Assembly: GCA_947457195.1 (NCBI GenBank)
Contig: CANGUU010000004.1
Location: 1-64,000 of the forward strand
Reading direction: 5' to 3'
Source: Gammaproteobacteria bacterium
GTDB taxonomy: Bacteria > Pseudomonadota > Gammaproteobacteria > Pseudomonadales > Pseudohongiellaceae
Length of the DNA: 64,000 bases
The number at the start of each line of letters is the position of its first letter. Positions within the stretch are counted from its first letter, which is position 1. Under the pieces are notes generated by a model. It was not told the origin of the DNA and did not search any database. It saw only the letters and a program-made list of their open reading frames with translations. Shown one piece after another: positions 49,185 through 58,433 of the stretch. A program made the translations under genes and the position numbers.

Positions 49185-50023
49185 GCGGTACCCTCTACAT
49201 CGTGGCCACACCCATCGGTAACCTCGCCGACCTGTCGGCGCGTGCGCGCGCAGTACTGCAGAGGGCCGATCTCATTGCCGTGGAGGACACGCGCCACAGC
49301 GGTCGCCTGCTGCAGGAGATCGGCACGCGCGCCGCCCTGCTCTCCTGCCATGAGCACAACGAAGCGCAGCGCACCGAGGTCATTCTGTCGCGCGTGCAGC
49401 AGGGCGACACCGTGGCCCTGATTTCCGATGCCGGTACGCCGCTGATCTCCGATCCCGGTTTCGTGCTAGTGCGCGAGGCCCATCGCCGCGGGCTGAAGGT
49501 GGTGCCGGTGCCCGGACCCAGTGCCCTTATCGCGGCACTCAGTTGCGCCGGGTTGGCAACCGACCGCTTCGTTTTCGAGGGCTTCCTGCCCGCCAAGGCC
49601 GGCGCGCGTCAGCGGCGCTTGGCGGAGCTGGCCAGCGAGACGCGCACGCTGGTTTTTTACGAGGCTCCGCATCGCATCCTCGCCTGCTTGGCGGACCTCT
49701 GCGACAGCTTTGGTACCGCGCGTGACGCCACGCTGGCCCGTGAGTTGACCAAGACCTACGAAACACTGGTACATGGCACGCTGCAGTCGCTGCATGATCT
49801 GCTTCAGCGCGACGAAAACCAGCAAAAGGGTGAAATCGTGCTGGTGGTGGCGGGAACGGCAAGGCGGGAACAAGCACTGGATGCCGCGGCCGAGCACACC
49901 TTGCGCATCCTGCTGGAGGATTTGCCGCTCAAGCAGGCAGCCTCGCTGGCAGCTCGCCTGACGGGCCTGAAGAAAAACCTGCTCTACGATGTGGCGCTCG
50001 GCTGGCAGTCGGGCAAAGTTTGA
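49181..50023 (+). CDS. rsmI: 16S rRNA (cytidine1402-2'-O)-methyltransferase
   Basis: 280 residues of the tetrapyrrole-methylase fold. GTLYIVATPIGNLADLSARA at the start, the SAM-binding LISDAGTPLISDPGF and PGPSALIAALSCAGL are the RsmI signatures. It methylates the ribose of C1402 in the ribosomal P site together with RsmH, whose gene is at 51379. Confidence 0.97.
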   Translation: MSGTLYIVATPIGNLADLSARARAVLQRADLIAVEDTRHSGRLLQEIGTRAALLSCHEHNEAQRTEVILSRVQQGDTVALISDAGTPLISDPGFVLVREAHRRGLKVVPVPGPSALIAALSCAGLATDRFVFEGFLPAKAGARQRRLAELASETRTLVFYEAPHRILACLADLCDSFGTARDATLARELTKTYETLVHGTLQSLHDLLQRDENQQKGEIVLVVAGTARREQALDAAAEHTLRILLEDLPLKQAASLAARLTGLKKNLLYDVALGWQSGKV

Positions 50024-50060
50024 GTGGCAAGCAACGGTGTTTGCCGTACCATGGCGGCAA

Positions 50061-50426
50061 GGAGTCAGCCAGACAATCGCTGTGCAGCATTTGCATGCTG
50101 CAGGGAGGAAAGTCCGGGCTCCACAGAGCAAAGTGCCAGGTAACGCCTGGGGGGCGTGAGCCCACGGAAAGTGCAACAGAAAGATACCGCCCGGTGTTGT
50201 GTCGCTTGCGATGCGACGCTGTGGTAAGGGTGAAATGGTGCGGTAAGAGCGCACCGCGTGCGTGGTAACACGGCACGGCTAGGCAAACCCCACTTGGAGC
50301 AAGGCCAAATAGGAATCCACTCGGTGTGGCTCGCATCGGATTCGGGTAGGCTGCTTGAGGTGGCTGGCAACAGCCATCCCAGATGAATGATTGTCCTCGA
50401 CAGAACCCGGCTTATCGGCTGACTCC
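50061..50426 (+). ncRNA. rnpB: RNase P RNA, bacterial class A
   Basis: 366 nt. Ends pair perfectly: GGAGTCAGCC (50061-50070) with GGCTGACTCC (50417-50426), forming helix P1. The conserved P3-P4 signature GAGGAAAGTCCGGGCTCC is at 50105-50122, ACAGAAA lies near 50177, and the 3' P4 strand with ACAGAACCCGGCTTA is at 50400-50414. It processes tRNA 5' ends. Placement between rsmI and mraZ is the usual one. Confidence 0.97.
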
Positions 50427-50650
50427 CCCTTTTCCCCTTGGCGTACGCCGCCTGCCCCTCGCGTCTATGCTCAGCTCCGGCGAAAAAGTGAGCGCCCCAA
50501 CCCTGCTGCTTTCTGCCACCAATCTTGAGGACTTACTTTAAGTTCTCCCCCTATTGGTTTGTATTAGTTTGAAAATATTTTTCTTGGGAATCGTGCTGCT
50601 GCGGGAGCGGTCGACACAAGAATTTTCCAATAAAAACAATGAAATAGAGC

Positions 50651-50680
50651 TTGCCAGAATTTCCTCCACTCCTTTATAGT
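50651..50680 (+). promoter_or_regulatory. Sigma-70 promoter of mraZ (Pmra)
   Basis: TTGCCA, 18-nt spacer and TATAGT. The start would be near 50687, immediately ahead of the MraZ boxes. Confidence 0.65.
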
Positions 50681-50689
50681 GCCGTCAAG

Positions 50690-50724
50690 TGGTGAGCTGT
50701 GGGTATTGTGTGGAGGATTGTGGA
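50690..50724 (+). promoter_or_regulatory. MraZ operator: four TGG direct repeats
   Basis: TGGT at 50690, TGGG at 50700, TGGA at 50711 and TGGA at 50721, spaced 10, 11 and 10 bp. MraZ of E. coli binds TGGGN repeats at 10-bp period next to its own promoter. Here the boxes lie just after the predicted start, so MraZ would repress the whole cluster. Confidence 0.75.
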
Positions 50725-50852
50725 AAACGCGTTGTCGTCTTTCGCAAATTCCGCCGCCGACTTGCCATCTACGAATAAAAACAGTCGAGCGACCGCCGGC
50801 GCAGGGCTCCTGAGTCCGGGCCGCGAACTCGATCTTGCATCGTTGCCGGTGA

Positions 50853-51323
50853 ATGAGGGTGGATGACGTGCTGCTGACTGGTCAGCAAGCCACAACGCTG
50901 GATAGCAAGGGGCGCCTGGCGATCCCTGCGCGCTATCGCGCCCTGCTCGAAGAAGGCTGCGAAGGTCGACTCAAGGTCACCGTCAACCACGATCGCGAAT
51001 GCCTTCTGATCTATCCCATCCAGGAATACGACCAGCGCGCGCAGCTCATCAACAAGCTCAGCGACTTCGATCCGCTGGAGCGTCGGCTCAAGCTGATGTT
51101 CATCGGGCACGCCTTCGACATGGACATGGATGCCAACGCCCGCGTGCTGGTGCCTTCCACCCTGCGCGAGCTGGTGGGGATCGAGCGAGACGTGGTGCTG
51201 GTCGGCCAGCATCACAAGCTGGAGCTGTGGGATGCAGCTGCCTGGACGCGCAAGCTGGATTCCTTGTTCAGCATCGGATCGGCCGTTGGGGTCTCGGAAA
51301 AGCTCAGAAGTCTGTCGCTCTGA
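50853..51323 (+). CDS. mraZ: MraZ, transcriptional repressor of the dcw cluster
   Basis: 156 residues with two SpoVT/AbrB-like halves: TTLDSKGRLAIPARYR near 14 and DANARVLVPSTLRELVGI near 93, each carrying the DxxGR-type turn. MraZ forms a ring and binds TGGGN repeats. The start is uncertain by a few codons: ATG 50853 lacks a strong ribosome-binding site and GTG 50859 is in frame. The N-terminus is ~7 residues longer than the usual MF(R)GA form. Confidence 0.95.
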   Translation: MRVDDVLLTGQQATTLDSKGRLAIPARYRALLEEGCEGRLKVTVNHDRECLLIYPIQEYDQRAQLINKLSDFDPLERRLKLMFIGHAFDMDMDANARVLVPSTLRELVGIERDVVLVGQHHKLELWDAAAWTRKLDSLFSIGSAVGVSEKLRSLSL

Positions 51324-51378
51324 TGCATGGGGCTGCGCTGCAGCAGATGCCGGTGTCGTGCCACAACGGAGTGAAAGG

Positions 51379-52341
51379 GTGGAAGCAGGAGATTTTCGGC
51401 ACGTCAGCGTGCTGCTGCACGAGGCAGTCGCGGCACTGGTGACCGATCCTGAGGGTTGTTACGTCGACGGCACATTCGGTCGCGGCGGTCACAGCCGACT
51501 GTTGCTGGAGCATCTGGGCCCGCAGGCCAGGTTGCTGGTAATGGACAAGGACCCGGCTGCCATCGTGGTGGCGAGAGAGTTACAGGCAGTGGACCCGCGG
51601 GTGAGCGTTTGGCACGGAAGTTTTCGTGAGTTGCCGGAGGCCCTGGCGGCACAGGGGATGGCGGCTGCGCGGGGCGTATTGCTGGACCTCGGGGTTTCGT
51701 CGCCACAACTCGACGATGCCGACCGGGGTTTCAGCTTCAGCAAGGACGGACCGCTGGACATGCGCATGGACAGTCGCGGTGGTGTCACGGCCGCGCAGTG
51801 GCTGATGCAGGTGGGAGAGCAGGAATTGGCTGACGTGTTGTACCAGTATGGCGAGGAAAAGCACGCACGGCGCATGGCAAGAGCCATCGTGGCGGCGAGG
51901 GCGGTCACGCCTTTGACCAGCACTTTGCAACTCGCCGAAATCGTCAAGCGCGCCAATCCTGCCTGGGAACGTCACAAGCATCCGGCGACGCGTGCCTTCC
52001 AGGCAATACGCATTTATATCAATCAGGAGTTGGCGGATCTCGAGGCAGCGCTGCCGCGGATCGTCGACACACTGCTACCTGCAAGCCGTCTGGTGGTCAT
52101 CAGCTTTCACTCGCTGGAAGACCGGATCGTGAAGCGCTTCTTCCAGCACGAGGCCAAGGGCGATGACTTTCCGCCGGGTGTGCCAGTGACCGTGGCAGAC
52201 CTGAAGCCGCGTCTGCGGCTCGTGGGCAAGCCGCTGCTCGGTGGCGCTGAGGCAGAAAAGGACAACGTGAGAGCCCGCAGCGCTGTCATGCGCGTGGCGG
52301 AAAAGCTGGACACACAGCCTTTGGAGCGGATGCGACCATGA
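51379..52341 (+). CDS. rsmH: 16S rRNA (cytosine1402-N4)-methyltransferase
   Basis: 320 residues from the GTG at 51379 (GGAG 8-11 bp upstream), which begins just before the conserved HVSVLLHEAV. The SAM motif DGTFGRGGHSR, LLDLGVSSPQLDDADRGFSF and C-terminal ISFHSLEDRIVKRFF are typical. It methylates C1402 on N4, complementing RsmI. The frame is open further upstream, but into mraZ. Confidence 0.95.
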   Translation: MEAGDFRHVSVLLHEAVAALVTDPEGCYVDGTFGRGGHSRLLLEHLGPQARLLVMDKDPAAIVVARELQAVDPRVSVWHGSFRELPEALAAQGMAAARGVLLDLGVSSPQLDDADRGFSFSKDGPLDMRMDSRGGVTAAQWLMQVGEQELADVLYQYGEEKHARRMARAIVAARAVTPLTSTLQLAEIVKRANPAWERHKHPATRAFQAIRIYINQELADLEAALPRIVDTLLPASRLVVISFHSLEDRIVKRFFQHEAKGDDFPPGVPVTVADLKPRLRLVGKPLLGGAEAEKDNVRARSAVMRVAEKLDTQPLERMRP

Positions 52342-52661
52342 ACCTCGCAGACATCACCGCTTGGGCGAACCAGCAGCAAGTACAGACCCGCCAACGTTAC
52401 TGGATAACCTTTTTTGTCCTGTTGGCCAGTCTGACGGCAACAGCGCTCGCTGTGGTCTTCAGCACCTACACCACGCGCCACCTGCTGAATGGCCTGCAAC
52501 AAGTCGTACAGGAGCAGAATCGGCTGCAGGTGGAGTGGGGGCAGTTGCTGCTGGAGCAGAGCAGCCTGGTGGCCCAGGGCCAGATCGAGGAGATCGCCAT
52601 CAGTCGGCTCGGGATGGAAGTACCGGCCATGGACAAAGTCGTGGTGTTCGCCCGTGACTAA
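52338..52661 (+). CDS. ftsL: Cell-division protein FtsL
   Basis: 107 residues: a short cytoplasmic part, one membrane helix (about 24-44, WITFFVLLASLTATALAVVF), and a periplasmic leucine-zipper-like coiled coil (VQEQNRLQVEWGQLLLEQS). It forms the FtsQLB complex that activates FtsWI. It overlaps rsmH by 4 nt and ftsI by 8 nt. Confidence 0.93.
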   Translation: MNLADITAWANQQQVQTRQRYWITFFVLLASLTATALAVVFSTYTTRHLLNGLQQVVQEQNRLQVEWGQLLLEQSSLVAQGQIEEIAISRLGMEVPAMDKVVVFARD

Positions 52662-54444
52662 GTCGCCCAAACCCCTGCAGCAGCCTGTCTGGAGATTGGG
52701 CCTCGTGTTCGGCTTATGCCTCGCCCTTCTCACGGCTATCGGCTGGAAAGTGGCCGATCTGCAGGTGCTCAACAACGATGTGCTGCAGCGCGAAGGGGAT
52801 GCGCGCTCTACACGTAACGAGGCCATCATCGCCACGCGAGGCAACATCGTCGATCGCCATGGTGAGCCACTGGCGCTCAGCACGCCCGTGCTGTCGCTGT
52901 GGATGAATCCCCAGGAAGTGCTGGAAAACCCCGAGCAGAGCCGTTTGCTGCTGGACGTGTTTGCCGAGCTGGAGCTCGAGCCCTCGCAGTGGCTCGAGCG
53001 CATACGCGACAACGCCGACCGCGAGTTCATGTACCTGAAGCGTCGCATGCCGCCGGCGGAGGCTGAGGCCATCCTCGACCGCGGCATCAAGGGACTCTAT
53101 GGTCAGGAGGAGTACAAGCGCTTCTACCCCATGGGTGAGGCTGGCGTACACCTCGTCGGGCTGACGGACAACGACGAAATCGGTCAGGAGGGGCTCGAAT
53201 TAGCCTATGAGGACTGGCTGAAAGGAACGCCGGGCAGCCGTCGTGTGGTCAAGGACCGTATCGGTAGACTCGTGCGGGACCTCGGTGTGATGACCGCGGC
53301 AGTACCCGGCAACGAGCTTGTGCTCAGCATCGATTCCAGGTTGCAGTACCTCGCCTACAAGGCACTCAAGGAGGCCGTGACGCTCCGCCGCGCCAAAGCC
53401 GGTACGGCAACCGTGCTTGATGCACGCAGTGGCGAGGTGCTCGCCATGGTCAGCCAACCGTCGTGGAATCCCAACAATCGTGCCAGTCGCAACGAGAGTG
53501 GCCTCGTCAACCGTGCCATGATCGATTTGCTTGAGCCAGGCTCTACTGTCAAGACCTTCACCGTGACTGCGGCACTCGAGAGCGGCAAGTTCGACACCTC
53601 CTCCATCATCGAAACCAGTCCAGGCTATGTAGTCGTCGATCGCCGAGTCCTCAAGGACCCGGTCAACTATGGGCCTTCCTCTCTGGCCCGCATCATCGCC
53701 AAATCCAGCCAGGTGGGCGCTTCCAAGATCGGGCTCGAAATCGGCCACGACGCCATGCTGGATGTGCTGAAGCGCGTCGGCTTCGGGGAAAACATAGGAA
53801 CGGGATTTCCTGGTGAAGTGGCCGGCATGCTGCCGGTGCACGCGCGTTGGAGTCGTGGTGAAACGGCCTCGCTGGCCTATGGCTATGGCTTCCAGGTCAC
53901 GCCTCTGCAGTTGGCGCAGGCCTATCTCGTCTATGCGAACCGCGGGCTACGCAAGCCGATTTCCCTGCTGAAGGTGGACGGCCCCGTGGAGGGGTATCGC
54001 GTTGTCGACCAGAGCATAGCCAGCGCCGTGGTCGGCATGCTGGAAGGCGTGGTCAGCAAGGAGATGGGCGGCACCGGTGTACGGGCCAACATCCCGTCCT
54101 ACCGGGTAGCCGGCAAGAGTGGCACCACCTGGCTGTACGTGCCTGGCCGTGGCTACGACAACCGCAATTACATCTCCCACTTCGCCGGTTTTGCACCAGT
54201 GGAAAATCCGCGGGTCGTGGTCGTCGTTTCCATTCAGCAGCCACAAGGGGAAGAGGTCGGCGGCGGGCAGGTAGCGGCTCCGGTCTTTTCGCAGATCGCC
54301 GCCGGCGCCATGCGCATACTCGACGTGCCGCCCCCTGCGGTGGTGCTTGCCGACGTGCAGGCGCTTCCCGCTCCCCTGCTGGACAATGAATTGCCGGAAA
54401 CGCTGCCGGTCGAAACTGCCACAGAGGAGGACGTGGTCCAATGA
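52654..54444 (+). CDS. ftsI: FtsI (PBP3), septal peptidoglycan transpeptidase
   Basis: 596 residues from the GTG at 52654, which overlaps the ftsL stop by 8 nt. A short cytoplasmic tail and membrane helix (~12-30) precede the non-catalytic domain and the transpeptidase. The nucleophile Ser297 lies in STVK (SxxK), and KSGT at 488 is the third motif. The second motif, usually SxN, reads SSQ at 351-353. It crosslinks septal peptidoglycan with FtsW and is a beta-lactam target. Confidence 0.96.
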   Translation: MTKSPKPLQQPVWRLGLVFGLCLALLTAIGWKVADLQVLNNDVLQREGDARSTRNEAIIATRGNIVDRHGEPLALSTPVLSLWMNPQEVLENPEQSRLLLDVFAELELEPSQWLERIRDNADREFMYLKRRMPPAEAEAILDRGIKGLYGQEEYKRFYPMGEAGVHLVGLTDNDEIGQEGLELAYEDWLKGTPGSRRVVKDRIGRLVRDLGVMTAAVPGNELVLSIDSRLQYLAYKALKEAVTLRRAKAGTATVLDARSGEVLAMVSQPSWNPNNRASRNESGLVNRAMIDLLEPGSTVKTFTVTAALESGKFDTSSIIETSPGYVVVDRRVLKDPVNYGPSSLARIIAKSSQVGASKIGLEIGHDAMLDVLKRVGFGENIGTGFPGEVAGMLPVHARWSRGETASLAYGYGFQVTPLQLAQAYLVYANRGLRKPISLLKVDGPVEGYRVVDQSIASAVVGMLEGVVSKEMGGTGVRANIPSYRVAGKSGTTWLYVPGRGYDNRNYISHFAGFAPVENPRVVVVVSIQQPQGEEVGGGQVAAPVFSQIAAGAMRILDVPPPAVVLADVQALPAPLLDNELPETLPVETATEEDVVQ

Positions 54445-55979
54445 CCTCGGCCGTGCCTCTGTCTGTGTTGCTGCAGGGTATCTATCCACTGTCCGCTGGC
54501 CATGAGCGAGCAATCACCGGCCTGTCGCTCGATTCGCGCAAGGTGCAGAGTGGGGATCTGTTTCTCGCCTGCAAGGGCCGTCAGCTGGATGGTCGGCACT
54601 TCGTTGGCGCCGCCGTGGCCGCCGGTGCAGCGGCCGTGCTGGTCGAAGCCGACGAAGTCGACTGGTGCTGCGAAAGGCTGGAGCGCAGCGTACCGGTCCT
54701 CCCCGTCCTCAATCTCCACGATCAGCTCGCGGAACTGGCCGGCCGGTTTTTCGGCATGCCGGCCCGGCAGCTCTGCCTGATTGGCATTACCGGCACTAAT
54801 GGCAAGACCACCGTCTCCCAGCTGCTGGCTCAGGCGCTGCAAGCTGCAGGTCGGCGTGTTGCCGTCATCGGCACACTGGGCTACGGCCTGATTGATCAGC
54901 CGCTGACTGATCATGGTGCAGGACCCGGCACCACGCCAGACGCGGTGGAACTGCAACGCATCTTCGCTGCTCTGCGCGCCGAGGCCGTCGACACTGTGGT
55001 GATGGAAGTCTCGTCGCATGCGCTCGACCAGCAGCGGGTCGCCGTCACTGACTTCCAGATTGCCGTCTTTACCAATCTCAGTCATGACCATCTCGACTAT
55101 CACGGCAGCATGGAGGCCTATGGTGCGGCGAAGCAGAGGCTATTCACCGGGTCCGCGCTGCGCCTCGCCATGCTGAACGCCGATGACCCTTTCGTAGCCG
55201 CCACGGCGCGCCTGCTCGGCCCCGACGTCCAGTGTCTGCGCTGGAGCCTGCACGATCGCGCCGCCGACCTCTACGCCAGCGACATACGCCATGGACCTGC
55301 AGGCGTGGCGTTCCGCGTGCATACGCCGTGGGGTGATTTTTCGGTGCAGAGCCCACTGCTCGGAACCTTCAACATCAGCAATCTGCTGGCAGTGCTCGGC
55401 ACCTTGCTTGCCAGCATGGCAGCCGAACCTGGCTTCGACGCTGCGCATCTGGTGGCCAGTGTGGCTACCTTGGCTGGTGTCCGCGGCCGCATGCAGGCAC
55501 TCGGTAATTTCCCGGTGCTGACCGTCGTGGACTACGCCCACACGCCGGATGGGCTGGAAAAGGCCCTGCAGGCGCTGCGCGCGCATTGCCACGGCACGCT
55601 CTGGTGCGTCTTCGGCTGCGGGGGTAATCGCGACCGTGGTAAGCGCCCTCTGATGGGCGAAATTGCCGAACGTTACGCTGATCGCCTCGTGCTGACCGAC
55701 GACAACCCGCGTTTAGAGTCGTCATCAGAGATCCTTGCCGATATCCGTTCAGGTCTTGCCAGACCCGACGAGGCGGTGACGATTCCGGAGCGCGCCACGG
55801 CACTGGCCTACGCACTACGCGAAGCGACGCCGGGATCTGCTGTGTTGATCGCCGGCAAGGGCCACGAGGACCATCAGGAGATCGCCGGCGGCCGTTTGCC
55901 TTTCAGCGATGCAGAGCAGGCACTGAGCGTACTGCAGGAGCGCTTCGGATCGGGCGCGTTCGCGGAGGCAGCCCGATGA
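54441..55979 (+). CDS. murE: UDP-MurNAc-tripeptide synthetase (meso-diaminopimelate adding)
   Basis: 512 residues. Mur-ligase P-loop GITGTNGKTTVSQ near 115, central domain with EVSSHALDQQRV and NLSHDHLDYHGSM, and C-terminal DDNPR, the motif that selects meso-diaminopimelate over lysine. It adds the third residue of the stem peptide. ATGA overlap with ftsI. Confidence 0.97.
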   Translation: MTSAVPLSVLLQGIYPLSAGHERAITGLSLDSRKVQSGDLFLACKGRQLDGRHFVGAAVAAGAAAVLVEADEVDWCCERLERSVPVLPVLNLHDQLAELAGRFFGMPARQLCLIGITGTNGKTTVSQLLAQALQAAGRRVAVIGTLGYGLIDQPLTDHGAGPGTTPDAVELQRIFAALRAEAVDTVVMEVSSHALDQQRVAVTDFQIAVFTNLSHDHLDYHGSMEAYGAAKQRLFTGSALRLAMLNADDPFVAATARLLGPDVQCLRWSLHDRAADLYASDIRHGPAGVAFRVHTPWGDFSVQSPLLGTFNISNLLAVLGTLLASMAAEPGFDAAHLVASVATLAGVRGRMQALGNFPVLTVVDYAHTPDGLEKALQALRAHCHGTLWCVFGCGGNRDRGKRPLMGEIAERYADRLVLTDDNPRLESSSEILADIRSGLARPDEAVTIPERATALAYALREATPGSAVLIAGKGHEDHQEIAGGRLPFSDAEQALSVLQERFGSGAFAEAAR

Positions 55980-57349
55980 TGGGAGCGCTGCGATTGTCGG
56001 AGGTACGGTGCTTCACAGGCGGCGAGATACACGGCGCCGATGTCGCCTTCGACAAGGTCAGCACCGACACACGCACGCTCGAGGCCGGCGCCCTGTTCGT
56101 CGCCCTCAAAGGTCCGCACTTCGATGGCAACGAATTTGTCGCGCTGGCGGCAGAAAAGCAGGCCATCGCAGCGCTCGTGTCCGCACCGGTGGCAGCTCCG
56201 CTGCCTGTCCTGCAGGTGGCTGACACGCGCATCGCCCTCGGACTGCTCGGGCGAGAGAACCGTCTACGCTCCAAAGCCAGGGTCATTGCACTCACCGGCA
56301 GTCAGGGCAAGACCACAGTCAAGGAAATGACGGCGGCGATCCTGCGTGAGCAAGGTGCTGTGCTCAGCACAGAAGGCAACCTCAACAATGATTACGGCGT
56401 GCCATTGACCTTGCTGCGCATCGCACCGCCGCACCGCTTCGCTGTGGTGGAAATGGGTGCCAATGCCGGGGGTGAGATCGACTACACCACCCAGTTGGCG
56501 CTGCCGGATATCGCGCATATCACCTGCGTGGCCCCGACCCATGTCGAAGGCTTCGGTTCCCTGCAGGGTGTGGCGGAAGCCAAGGCCGAGCTCTGGCGAG
56601 GCCTGCGTCCGGGAGCCACGGCGGTATTGAACCTCGACGACCCGCTGGTGCTGCGCCAGTTCGTGGCACCGGCCGGCGTGAACGTGGTGACTTTGAGTGC
56701 CACCGGCTCCGCTGCTGCGGACTATCGGCTCAGCGGCTACCGCGATCTGGGTCTTGCCGGCTCGGCATTCACGCTGGTCGCGCCCCAAGGTGCAGTCAGC
56801 ATCGTGCTGCCTCTGCCGGGTCGTCACAACGCTGCCAACGCGCTGGCTGCTGCGGCCATGGCCTTGTTGGCCGGTGCCAGCCTGGCGAACGTGGCTGCTG
56901 CGCTTGGCCGCATGCAGAGCGTCAAGGGTCGATTGGTGACACTGACGGGTATTGCTGGAGCGGCAATCCTCGACGACAGCTACAACGCCAGTCCCGCGTC
57001 CTTCAAGGCCGCCATCGACGTGCTGGCCGGCCTGCCGGGCCTGCGGATCGTCGCTGCTGGCGACATGGCAGAACTCGGTGACTACGCCATCGAGGGGCAT
57101 CGTGAGGTTGGCGCCTATGCCCGCAGCAAGGGCATCGAACGGTTTTTTACGATTGGGCCGCTCATGCAACACGCGCTGGAGACATTTGGTGCGTGTGCCG
57201 ACAGCGCGGATACCCCCGCCTTACTGGCAGAGCGCCTGCGTCCGCTGCTGACACCCCACACCAGCGTGCTGGTCAAGGGCTCGCGCAGCGCAGGCATGGA
57301 GCGCCTCGTCAGGCTTCTCACCACCCACGATGGCGCTGCGGAGGACTGA
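55976..57349 (+). CDS. murF: UDP-MurNAc-tripeptide D-Ala-D-Ala ligase
   Basis: 457 residues. P-loop [14 protein letters not shown] near 108, [25 protein letters not shown], and C-terminal [15 protein letters not shown]. It attaches the D-Ala-D-Ala dipeptide made by Ddl, encoded at the end of this cluster. Two consecutive ATG codons begin the frame; the first overlaps the murE stop. Confidence 0.97.
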   Translation: MMGALRLSEVRCFTGGEIHGADVAFDKVSTDTRTLEAGALFVALKGPHFDGNEFVALAAEKQAIAALVSAPVAAPLPVLQVADTRIALGLLGRENRLRSKARVIALTGSQGKTTVKEMTAAILREQGAVLSTEGNLNNDYGVPLTLLRIAPPHRFAVVEMGANAGGEIDYTTQLALPDIAHITCVAPTHVEGFGSLQGVAEAKAELWRGLRPGATAVLNLDDPLVLRQFVAPAGVNVVTLSATGSAAADYRLSGYRDLGLAGSAFTLVAPQGAVSIVLPLPGRHNAANALAAAAMALLAGASLANVAAALGRMQSVKGRLVTLTGIAGAAILDDSYNASPASFKAAIDVLAGLPGLRIVAAGDMAELGDYAIEGHREVGAYARSKGIERFFTIGPLMQHALETFGACADSADTPALLAERLRPLLTPHTSVLVKGSRSAGMERLVRLLTTHDGAAED

Positions 57350-57350
57350 C

Positions 57351-58433
57351 ATGCTGCTGGAGCTTGCGAACTACCTCGCCCGTTTCAACAGTGACTTCCT
57401 GGTTTTCCAGTACCTCACTGTGCGCGGCATTCTGGGTGTACTGACCGCCCTCACACTGTCGCTGGTCATCGGTCCCACACTCATCCGGCGACTCACCTAC
57501 AGGAAGATCGGACAGGTCATCCGCGAGGACGGACCGCAGACCCACCTGGGCAAGGCCGGAACACCCACCATGGGGGGCGCCCTCATTCTCGTGAGCATTC
57601 TGGTGAGTTGCGTGCTGTGGTCCGATCTCGACAACCACTATGTCTGGGTGGTGATGCTGGTGACGGCCAGTTTTGGGGCAATCGGTTGGGTGGATGACTA
57701 TCGCAAGGTCTTCGAACGCAATCCGAGGGGACTGCCGGCACGCTGGAAATACCTGTGGCAGAGCGTTTTTGCTGCGCTCGCCGTGTTCTACCTGTTCGAC
57801 AGCGCAAGCTCACCGGCCGAAACCCAGCTATTCCTGCCGTTCTTCAAGGATTTCGCCTGGGACATGGGACTGCTCTACCTGCTGTTTGCCTACTTCATCG
57901 TCGTGGGGTTCAGCAATGCCGTGAACCTCACCGACGGTCTGGACGGTCTCGCCATCCTGCCCAGCGTGATGGTGGCCTCGGCGCTCGGCATCATGGCCTA
58001 CCTTACCGGCAACGTGGAATTCGCGACCTACCTCAACATTCCCTACATCGCCGGGACTGGCGAACTGGTGGTTTACTGCGGGGCGCTGGCCGGAGCAGGT
58101 CTCGGCTTCCTCTGGTTCAACACCTATCCCGCGCAGATCTTCATGGGTGATGTCGGCGCCCTGGCACTCGGCGCTGCGCTCGGCGTGATTGCGGTGATGA
58201 TCCGCCAGGAGATCGTGCTCGTCATCATGGGAGGCGTCTTCGTGATGGAGACCGTGTCGGTCATGCTGCAGGTGGCGTCGTTCAAGCTGACCGGCAAGCG
58301 ACTGTTTCGCATGGCGCCAATCCATCACCACTTCGAGCTGAAGGGCTGGCCCGAACCTCGCGTCATCGTCAGATTCTGGATCATCACGGTCATTCTCGTG
58401 CTGATCGGCCTTGCGACACTGAAGTTCAGGTGA
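57351..58433 (+). CDS. mraY: Phospho-MurNAc-pentapeptide transferase
   Basis: 360 residues with ten membrane helices. Catalytic motifs: [17 protein letters not shown] near 60, [13 protein letters not shown] near 187 and the C-terminal [15 protein letters not shown] (HHH) near 320. It transfers the precursor to undecaprenyl phosphate, giving lipid I. The ATG at 57351 is one base after the murF stop. Confidence 0.98.
   Translation: MLLELANYLARFNSDFLVFQYLTVRGILGVLTALTLSLVIGPTLIRRLTYRKIGQVIREDGPQTHLGKAGTPTMGGALILVSILVSCVLWSDLDNHYVWVVMLVTASFGAIGWVDDYRKVFERNPRGLPARWKYLWQSVFAALAVFYLFDSASSPAETQLFLPFFKDFAWDMGLLYLLFAYFIVVGFSNAVNLTDGLDGLAILPSVMVASALGIMAYLTGNVEFATYLNIPYIAGTGELVVYCGALAGAGLGFLWFNTYPAQIFMGDVGALALGAALGVIAVMIRQEIVLVIMGGVFVMETVSVMLQVASFKLTGKRLFRMAPIHHHFELKGWPEPRVIVRFWIITVILVLIGLATLKFR

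Larger units (their letters stand above)
50427..50852. other. 426-bp leader region of the dcw cluster
   Basis: No gene. The first ~200 bp carry a C/T-rich stretch after rnpB (50425-50437, possible terminator tail) and an AT-rich block near 50540-50645. The promoter and MraZ boxes listed separately follow, leaving a ~165-nt untranslated leader before mraZ. Confidence 0.6.
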
